Made by a program: the position numbers and the translations under genes
Origin: JANMES01 sp038229715
Lineage (GTDB): Bacteria; Planctomycetota; Phycisphaerae; Tepidisphaerales; Tepidisphaeraceae
Length of the DNA: 29,289 bases
Reading direction: 5' to 3'
NCBI GenBank assembly: GCA_038229715.1
Contig: JBBROD010000056.1
Coordinates: forward strand, 1 to 29,289
In this document: in pieces, positions 23,792-29,289 of the stretch
Numbering within the stretch: the first letter of the stretch is position 1
Layout: each line of letters opens with the position of its first letter
Notes under the pieces: model-generated
The model's database searches: none
The model's input: the letters and a program-made list of their open reading frames with translations, nothing else
Told to the model about the DNA's origin: nothing

Positions 23792-24067
23792 ATGGCCTAC
23801 AAGTTCAAGCCCAGCAAGTCCGTCGTGAAGCGGTTTAAGGTCACCAAGACCGGCAAGCTCAAGCACTGTCATGAAAAGACCTCGCACCTGCGCTCGGGTC
23901 GCGATAGCGCCCTGAAGCGTCGCCTCGGTCGCGCTGGCGTGCTGGCTGAAGGACATGCCAAGAACATGCGCCGCTACATGGGCGTGGCCAAGCTCAAGCC
24001 GAACAAAGTCATCCATGAACGCGGTCTGAAGGCGAAAGCGGCCGCCGCTGCTGCTGAAGCGAAATAA
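23792..24067 (+). CDS. rpmI: Large-subunit ribosomal protein bL35
   Basis: Structural ribosomal protein, 91 aa, longer than the usual 64-66 aa. The core reads MAYKFKPSKSVVKRFKVTKT then GKLKHCHEKTSHLRSGRDS, the bL35 pattern. The extra C-terminal part is LKAKAAAAAAEAK, a lysine/alanine tail. It is preceded by GAGAGTGAG as a weak ribosome site. The order infC-rpmI-rplT is the classic cluster, here with repeats inserted between the genes. Confidence 0.95.
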   Translation: MAYKFKPSKSVVKRFKVTKTGKLKHCHEKTSHLRSGRDSALKRRLGRAGVLAEGHAKNMRRYMGVAKLKPNKVIHERGLKAKAAAAAAEAK

Positions 24068-24080
24068 TCGTTCAAGCCCG

Positions 24081-24209
24081 AATGACGAAACCCGAAATCC
24101 GAAAGAATGACGAATGACGAAATCCGAATGACGAATGATTGCAGGTGACTTTTCTTCGTCCATCGTCATTCTGGTTTCGTCATTGATTCGGATTTCTGGT
24201 TTCGTCATT
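24081..24209. repeat. Inverted repeat region family E, copy 2
   Basis: The best arms are 24081-24114 and 24176-24209 (34 bp, about three mismatches), made of the unit AATGACGAAACCCGAAATCC. It lies inside the rpmI to rplT gap and resembles 20043-20215. Confidence 0.88.
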
Positions 24210-24224
24210 CGGATTTTTAACAAA

Positions 24225-24245
24225 GTGTCTGCAAGGTGCAGACAC
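24225..24245 (+). promoter_or_regulatory. Hairpin upstream of rplT
   Basis: GTGTCTGCA (24225-24233) and TGCAGACAC (24237-24245) form a perfect 9-bp stem with the loop AGG, about 50 nt before the rplT start. bL20 represses its own operon in other bacteria through leader RNA, so this is a candidate element; the match to known sites was not tested. Confidence 0.45.
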
Positions 24246-24294
24246 AGCCAAGCCTCCGGCCTCTGGCTCTCTTTAATCCCGAAAGGATTTAACC

Positions 24295-24678
24295 ATGCCC
24301 CGCGTATCAGGCGGCCCGAAACGGGCCCAAAAACGTAAACGTATCCTCAAGCGAGCCAGCGGCTTCGTCGCCAGCCCAGGCGTTCAGTACCGCCAAGCCC
24401 TTGAATTCACCCGCCGCGCCGATGCCTACGCCACGCGTGACCGTAAGCAGAAGAAGCGTCACTTCCGTACTCTGTGGATCAGCCGACTGAGCGCTGCCCT
24501 CAAGCAGCGCGGCATCAACTACAACCGCTTCATCCCGGCGTTGATCGCTGCGGGGATTGAGCTCAACCGCAAGAGCCTGAGCGAAATCGCCATCGCCGAC
24601 CCGGCCGCGTTCGACGCGGTGGTCGAACTGGCCCGCCCGCATTTGGTCGTGCTGAAGAAGAAAGCCATCGCGGCGTAA
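24295..24678 (+). CDS. rplT: Large-subunit ribosomal protein bL20
   Basis: Structural and early-assembly protein of the 50S subunit; 127 aa, slightly longer than the usual 117-120. The N-terminal arm MPRVSGGPKRAQKRKRILKR is basic and binds 23S rRNA; the middle has RDRKQKKRHFRTLWISRLSA, a family signature. The ATG at 24295 follows GAAAGGA. In other bacteria it is also the repressor of its own operon. It is the last gene of the translation cluster, followed by a strong terminator. Confidence 0.97.
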   Translation: MPRVSGGPKRAQKRKRILKRASGFVASPGVQYRQALEFTRRADAYATRDRKQKKRHFRTLWISRLSAALKQRGINYNRFIPALIAAGIELNRKSLSEIAIADPAAFDAVVELARPHLVVLKKKAIAA

Positions 24679-24709
24679 CGCCGGTTCGGGTGAAGTTGAT
24701 TGAAATGAG

Positions 24710-24743
24710 CAGGCTTGGCGATTTATTCGCCAAGCCTGTTTTT
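24710..24743 (+). terminator. Intrinsic terminator after rplT
   Basis: CAGGCTTGGCG (24710-24720) pairs perfectly with CGCCAAGCCTG (24728-24738) around ATTTATT and is followed by TTTTT. This is the clearest intrinsic terminator in the window. Confidence 0.92.
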
Positions 24744-24756
24744 CGTTAAGTTCGCC

Positions 24757-24790
24757 TTGACTTTCATCGATAAATATTACAAATTGTAAT
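24757..24790 (+). promoter_or_regulatory. Promoter and palindromic operator of toxin-antitoxin module 1
   Basis: TTGACT at 24757-24762 is a good -35. The palindrome ATTACAA-A-TTGTAAT (24776-24790) covers the expected -10 and ends one base before the GTG start of the toxin. Binding of the HigA-type repressor here would block transcription. The expected transcription start coincides with the start codon. Confidence 0.6.
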
Positions 24791-24791
24791 A

Positions 24792-25100
24792 GTGCGAATC
24801 ATCAAGCCGTCAACGGTACGAGCGTTCGCCAGACAGAATCCGAAAGCCCTGGCGGCACTGACTCGATGGTTGTTAGTTGCTGAAAAGGCAAAATGGGATC
24901 GCCTTGCGGACATGCGGCAGGCGTTTCAAAGTGCCGACGAGATTGTGGTCGCCAGCGGCAGGCGAGTGGTGGTATTCAACATTGCCGGCAACAGCTACCG
25001 GCTGATCGCCGCGGTCCATTACAACACGCAGCGGGTTTACATCCTGCGATTTATGACCCATGCCGAGTATTCCAAGGATCGCTGGAAGGATGTGTTATGA
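24792..25100 (+). CDS. HigB-family toxin, module 1
   Basis: 102-aa toxin of the HigB family (ribosome-associated mRNA interferases). Features are IKPSTVRAFARQNP at the N-terminus, the central ADEIVV strand, VVVFNIAGNSYRLIAAVHYN and YILRFMTHAEYSKDRWKDVL, the typical closing pattern. The start is a GTG at 24792 with no ribosome-binding site, which should keep toxin synthesis low. It overlaps the antitoxin gene by ATGA. As in host-inhibition-of-growth systems, the toxin comes before the antitoxin. Confidence 0.9.
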   Translation: MRIIKPSTVRAFARQNPKALAALTRWLLVAEKAKWDRLADMRQAFQSADEIVVASGRRVVVFNIAGNSYRLIAAVHYNTQRVYILRFMTHAEYSKDRWKDVL

Positions 25101-25522
25101 AGACTTCTCGCCAAAAGCTGTCATTTAAAGAAATGCCTTCGCGTTACGGCGACCTCGTGAAATTGCTCCCGCCCCGGCCGATCCATGATGCGGTTGACGA
25201 AGCAAACGTCGAAGAAGTTGTCCTGGCCATGGCCGGCCACAAGCTGACGCGCGATCAGGACGATTATCTGGAACTGATGTCGGACCTGCTGATGAAGTAT
25301 CAGGATTCGGTCGATCCTTGGCCGCTCAAACTCAACTCGCCGCTGGATCGCCTGCAATACCTTCTCGAAGAGAGCGGCACAACGCCGACGAAACTCGCGG
25401 AGATTTTGAATTGCTCGCAATCGCTCGTGTCACTCGTTCTGACCGGCAAGCGGGAGTTGAGCAAGGAGAACGTCGTGAAGCTGGCGAAGCATTTTAAGGT
25501 CGAGGCCGGGTATTTCCTGTAG
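25097..25522 (+). CDS. HigA-family antitoxin, module 1
   Basis: 141-aa antitoxin and likely autorepressor. The N-terminal half is helical and acidic (DEANVEEVVLAMAG, LELMSDLLMKYQD), as in the HigA subgroup with a toxin-neutralising N-terminus. The C-terminal Cro/C1-type helix-turn-helix spans about 90-141 (TPTKLAEILNCSQSLVSLVL, ELSKENVVKLAKHFKV). The ATG at 25097 overlaps the toxin stop (ATGA) and has GGAAGGA 7 nt upstream. Its stop codon lies inside a small palindrome (25518-25544). Confidence 0.9.
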   Translation: MKTSRQKLSFKEMPSRYGDLVKLLPPRPIHDAVDEANVEEVVLAMAGHKLTRDQDDYLELMSDLLMKYQDSVDPWPLKLNSPLDRLQYLLEESGTTPTKLAEILNCSQSLVSLVLTGKRELSKENVVKLAKHFKVEAGYFL

Positions 25523-25544
25523 GGCAGGAATGGCCTGCCCTACA
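25518..25544. repeat. Small palindrome of family G at the end of antitoxin 1
   Basis: TGTAGGGCAGG (25518-25528) and CCTGCCCTACA (25534-25544) are perfect complements. The TAG stop of the antitoxin (25520-25522) is inside it. It resembles a shorter version of the next repeat. Confidence 0.85.
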
Positions 25545-25580
25545 AGACGCAGATGATGGGATCATGATGACGGATTTGAA

Positions 25581-25645
25581 TGTAGGGCGGGATAGCAATC
25601 CCGCCGAGTGGTTAGGAAGCGGCGGGATTGCTATCCCGCCCTACA
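25581..25645. repeat. Perfect 26-bp inverted repeat (family G)
   Basis: The arms 25581-25606 and 25620-25645 are exact complements (TGTAGGGCGGGATAGCAATC and so on). It sits between the two toxin-antitoxin modules. A degenerate single arm is at 26446-26469, after the second module. Confidence 0.93.
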
Positions 25646-25665
25646 GAACTGCACGAATTATTGCC

Positions 25666-25700
25666 TTGACGCATAGATTTATTCTTCACACAATGTGAAG
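25666..25700 (+). promoter_or_regulatory. Promoter and palindromic operator of toxin-antitoxin module 2
   Basis: TTGACG at 25666-25671 and CACAAT at 25689-25694 are spaced by 17 bp. CTTCACA (25684-25690) and TGTGAAG (25694-25700) form a palindrome over the -10 box, ending 2 nt before the GTG start at 25703. The layout is the same as for module 1, but the operator sequence differs. Confidence 0.65.
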
Positions 25701-25702
25701 TC

Positions 25703-26023
25703 GTGAACGTGATCAGCCGAAAAAAGCTTCGTGTGTTCTACGAGTCAAGGGTTCAGAACAAGAAACACGTTCATGCGTTTGAAGAGTGGTACAAAATCTC
25801 AAAAAAAGCCGTTTGGCACCATTTTCAGGACACCCGGGCCTCCTTCGGCCAAACAGATGTCACCAGCGACACCCGAAGCGGCAAGACGGCGACAATCTTC
25901 GACGTCGGCGGGAACAAGTACCGTATTGTTTCGCTGATCGACTATACGAGGCAGACCGTCCTGATTACCCATGTGATGGACCATGACGAATACAGCCGGA
26001 TGAAGTGGAAGCAGCAGCTTTAA
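25703..26023 (+). CDS. HigB-family toxin, module 2
   Basis: 106-aa toxin of the same family as module 1: ISRKKLRVFYESRV, FEEWYKISKKAVWHHFQDTR, ATIFDVGGNKYRIVSLIDYT and ITHVMDHDEYSRMKWKQQL. Overall similarity to toxin 1 is low apart from these family positions, so this is not a recent tandem duplication. The start is again a GTG without a ribosome site, 9 nt after a probable -10. The stop TAA at 26021-26023 is 9 nt before the antitoxin ATG. Confidence 0.9.
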   Translation: MNVISRKKLRVFYESRVQNKKHVHAFEEWYKISKKAVWHHFQDTRASFGQTDVTSDTRSGKTATIFDVGGNKYRIVSLIDYTRQTVLITHVMDHDEYSRMKWKQQL

Positions 26024-26032
26024 GGAATAACG

Positions 26033-26440
26033 ATGACCGCAATTGCCGAAAAACCGAAAATGAAAGGCTACCTGAAACTGCTCGATCGCTTTCCGCTCAA
26101 AACGATCGAAAACGATAAGGAGCATGAAAAAGCCATCGCCGTGATACAGGACCTGTTGGGTGCGCGTCTGGATATCGGCGAGGGTCAATATCTCAGCGTG
26201 CTGATCGCGTTGGTCAACCTGTACGAAGACAAGAACCATGCCATCGACGACAGCATGACACCCCGGCAAGCGCTACGGGCACTGATGGAAGCTAACCGCC
26301 TGACCCAGGCCGACATCGGCAAAATCATCGGCAGCGAGTCGGTGGTGTCGATGTTTCTAAAAGGCGAGCGGGAACTGTCAAAGATTCAGATTAAACGATT
26401 GGCGGATCGATTTAAGGTTGAGGCTGGGTGTTTCCTGTGA
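26033..26440 (+). CDS. HigA-family antitoxin, module 2
   Basis: 135-aa antitoxin. The N-terminal half (KGYLKLLDRFPLKTIENDKE, AIAVIQDLLG) is helical and would bind the toxin. The C-terminal Cro/C1-type helix-turn-helix covers about 82-135 (LTQADIGKIIGSESVVSMFL, ELSKIQIKRLADRFKVEAG). The end FKVEAGCFL closely matches FKVEAGYFL of antitoxin 1. AAGGA overlaps the toxin stop and sits 6 nt before the ATG, giving good translation relative to the toxin. Confidence 0.9.
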   Translation: MTAIAEKPKMKGYLKLLDRFPLKTIENDKEHEKAIAVIQDLLGARLDIGEGQYLSVLIALVNLYEDKNHAIDDSMTPRQALRALMEANRLTQADIGKIIGSESVVSMFLKGERELSKIQIKRLADRFKVEAGCFL

Positions 26441-26480
26441 CTTGAATGTAGGTCGTGATTGCAGTCCCGAACCACTCTTT

Positions 26481-26843
26481 CTATTCGCCTGATTCGTTCG
26501 ACGAAGTTACGCGGATACCTAGATTTGGAAAAGCGGCAAGCAATGAAGCTATAGTGCCAGGCGTTGTTTGTTTTCCCCAGTCGCAGGAAACCACGTAAAC
26601 ATCATCTTCAAACCTCAGCAGTCGATCCTTCCCACAGAACCATTTTTTTTGGAATTGAACATCTTCAATTTGGTGCATTGCGCCTACTCGTCTAATGATT
26701 CGGCGGGATACTTTTTCGGCGATGACATCTGGATGAATACCTTTGGAGTGAAGGCCATGAACCATGCGGTAAATCGTTTCTCTCATGGAAAGATTCGACC
26801 CTGAATATTCGCCAATTTGCACGTTGTACTTTTTCGACACCAT
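26481..26843 (-). CDS. Unknown protein, AT-rich
   Basis: 120-aa protein not recognised. It is mixed alpha/beta in appearance, with a basic middle (GIHPDVIAEKVSRRIIRRVG), several aromatic residues and a central FQKKWFCGKDRLLRFEDDVY. No membrane segment or signal peptide is seen. The ATG at 26843 has GGAGAG about 5 nt upstream, which supports real translation. Base composition looks more AT-rich than the neighbouring housekeeping genes, as expected for a mobile or accessory gene. It lies between the toxin-antitoxin modules and mmsA, 37 nt after the mmsA stop in the same direction, and so could be read from the mmsA transcript. Confidence 0.6.
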   Translation of the reverse strand: MVSKKYNVQIGEYSGSNLSMRETIYRMVHGLHSKGIHPDVIAEKVSRRIIRRVGAMHQIEDVQFQKKWFCGKDRLLRFEDDVYVVSCDWGKQTTPGTIASLLAAFPNLGIRVTSSNESGE

Positions 26844-26880
26844 TTAGCTCTCCGGTTGGTTGCAATCTAAAAGACTTAAA

Positions 26881-28368
<1,488 letters not shown>

Positions 28369-28394
28369 GGTAACCTCTGGTGAATCAAAAACGT

Positions 28395-28423
28395 TTGGAT
28401 AGTGGAAAGCGAGTTAGTATAGT
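28395..28423 (+). promoter_or_regulatory. Promoter of the class III aminotransferase gene
   Basis: TTGGAT (28395-28400) and TATAGT (28418-28423) are spaced by exactly 17 bp. The start would be near 28430, with a leader of about 120 nt. The 184-nt gap between the divergent genes also has to hold the mmsA promoter, which I could not place. Confidence 0.6.
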
Positions 28424-28552
28424 AACACGGTTGGCCTTTCGCTCCAAAGGAAAACGCGATGTTGTTCTCGACGACATCGCGAAACCCGGCGATCGCCGGT
28501 TGATTCCATCCAGTTTTTTTTCGACGCGCCGACTCGATCGGCGGGAGTTCAA

Positions 28553-29289
28553 ATGTCAGAAGCCGTGCGCAAACACAAAGAGTATCTGTGGCCGTCCGTT
28601 GCTCTCTCTTACGATCAGCCGATCGAGTTGGTGAAGGGCGAGGGAAGTTACGTTTGGGATGACACCGGCAAGAAATACCTCGATGCGTTCGGCGGTGTAT
28701 TGACGGTGTCGATCGGCCATGCCAACCCCAAGGTGGTGCAGGCGGTTGTCGATCAGGTGAAGAAGCTCAGCCACGTCAGCACGCTATACGCGCACAAGCA
28801 GCAGAGCGATCTGGCGGAGAAGTTGGCGAGCATCGCGCCGGGCAAGCTCAAAAAAACCTTTTTCGTCAACAGCGGGACCGAAGCGAATGAAACCGCCATG
28901 AACGCCGCCCGCACGGCCACCGGGCGGATGGATATCATCACGCTGCGCCACAGCTACAGTGGCCGAAGCCTGCAGACGCTGGCCGGCTGCGGGCAGTCGG
29001 GCTGGAAGAAAGTGCCGCTGCCAGTGGCGAACATCAAACACGCACACGCCCCGTACTGCTACCGCTGTCCGTTCAACACCACGCCGGACAAATGCAATCT
29101 GGAATGCGCGAACGACATTGAAGAACTCATCCTCTGCGAGACCGGCGGGGAGATTGCCGCGTTCATGGCCGAGACGATCATCGGTTCCGGCGGGTTCATC
29201 GTCCCGCCGCTGGGATACTTCAAGCGCGCCACTGAAATCGCCAAGAAGTACGGCGGGCTTTTCATCTGCGATGAAGTGCAGGCGGCCTG
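28553..29289 (+). CDS. Class III aminotransferase, 5' part (AGXT2/beta-alanine type)
   Basis: PLP-dependent transaminase that is cut by the window end after about 245 codons. It starts MSEAVRKHKEYLWPSVALSY, has VWDDTGKKYLDAFGG, the phosphate-binding FFVNSGTEANETAMNAAR, and FICDEVQ, whose Asp contacts the PLP nitrogen. The catalytic lysine lies beyond the window. HAPYCYRCPF resembles the alanine-glyoxylate/beta-aminoisobutyrate (AGXT2-like) and beta-alanine-pyruvate branch. The ATG at 28553 follows GGGAG by 5 nt. The neighbour mmsA would oxidise the semialdehyde product, so breakdown of beta-alanine or beta-aminoisobutyrate is likely. Confidence 0.9.
   Translation, partial: MSEAVRKHKEYLWPSVALSYDQPIELVKGEGSYVWDDTGKKYLDAFGGVLTVSIGHANPKVVQAVVDQVKKLSHVSTLYAHKQQSDLAEKLASIAPGKLKKTFFVNSGTEANETAMNAARTATGRMDIITLRHSYSGRSLQTLAGCGQSGWKKVPLPVANIKHAHAPYCYRCPFNTTPDKCNLECANDIEELILCETGGEIAAFMAETIIGSGGFIVPPLGYFKRATEIAKKYGGLFICDEVQAA

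Noticed and set aside
23327..24223. Minus-strand open frame opposite the infC end and rpmI
   Set aside because: Made of family C and E repeat sequence and antisense to ribosomal protein genes.
28380..28634. Plus-strand frame across the aminotransferase promoter and start
   Set aside because: It overlaps the better supported aminotransferase start in a different frame and has no ribosome site or recognisable features.

Overview
This 29.3 kb window looks like chromosomal DNA of a moderately GC-rich bacterium, most likely a planctomycete of the Phycisphaerae/Tepidisphaerales type. That placement is inferred from gene content and style only: a split b6-like cytochrome b next to a Rieske/ferredoxin fusion, HtrA-like proteins with diverged catalytic sites, a DUF502 membrane protein, a CgeB-like large protein, and intergenic regions full of palindromic repeats. 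No rRNA, tRNA, CRISPR array, prophage or transposase gene was recognised.

Layout. 1-3719 (+) is a quinol oxidoreductase cluster: Rieske-ferredoxin fusion, cytochrome b6-like subunit, a small coiled-coil ORF, and a subunit-IV-like cytochrome b C-terminal protein. 3810-6765 (-) runs, in transcription order, tiny basic peptide, pyrF, antitoxin, ParE/RelE toxin, murD; the last three overlap one another or nearly abut. 6916-7203 (+) is a small HPF-like protein. 7312-10287 (-) holds two HtrA/PDZ proteins, one with an intact triad and one that has lost all three catalytic residues. 10454-14499 (+) has an RdgC-like protein, RmuC and threonine deaminase with an ACT domain. 14738-19097 holds a DUF502 membrane protein (-), an endonuclease/exonuclease/phosphatase-like gene interrupted by an in-frame TAG (+), a secreted unknown protein (-) and a CgeB/Maf-like large protein (-). 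19189-24678 has dapF (+), a phospholipase-D-family synthase (-), mrp (+), and the translation cluster infC-rpmI-rplT (+), where infC can only start at ATT. 24792-26440 (+) carries two tandem HigB-HigA-type toxin-antitoxin modules, followed by an unknown AT-rich ORF (-). 26881-29289 has mmsA (-) divergent from a class III aminotransferase that runs off the window.

Between genes there are at least seven sequence families of long, often perfect, inverted repeats (stems of 19-41 bp). Several sit between convergent genes, one lies inside an operon, one overlaps the murD stop codon, and one encodes part of the lipoprotein signal peptide of the active HtrA. Together with the tandem toxin-antitoxin modules and the active/inactive HtrA pair, these are the most interesting features. 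I found no clearly new multi-gene system; the candidates are listed as separate findings.
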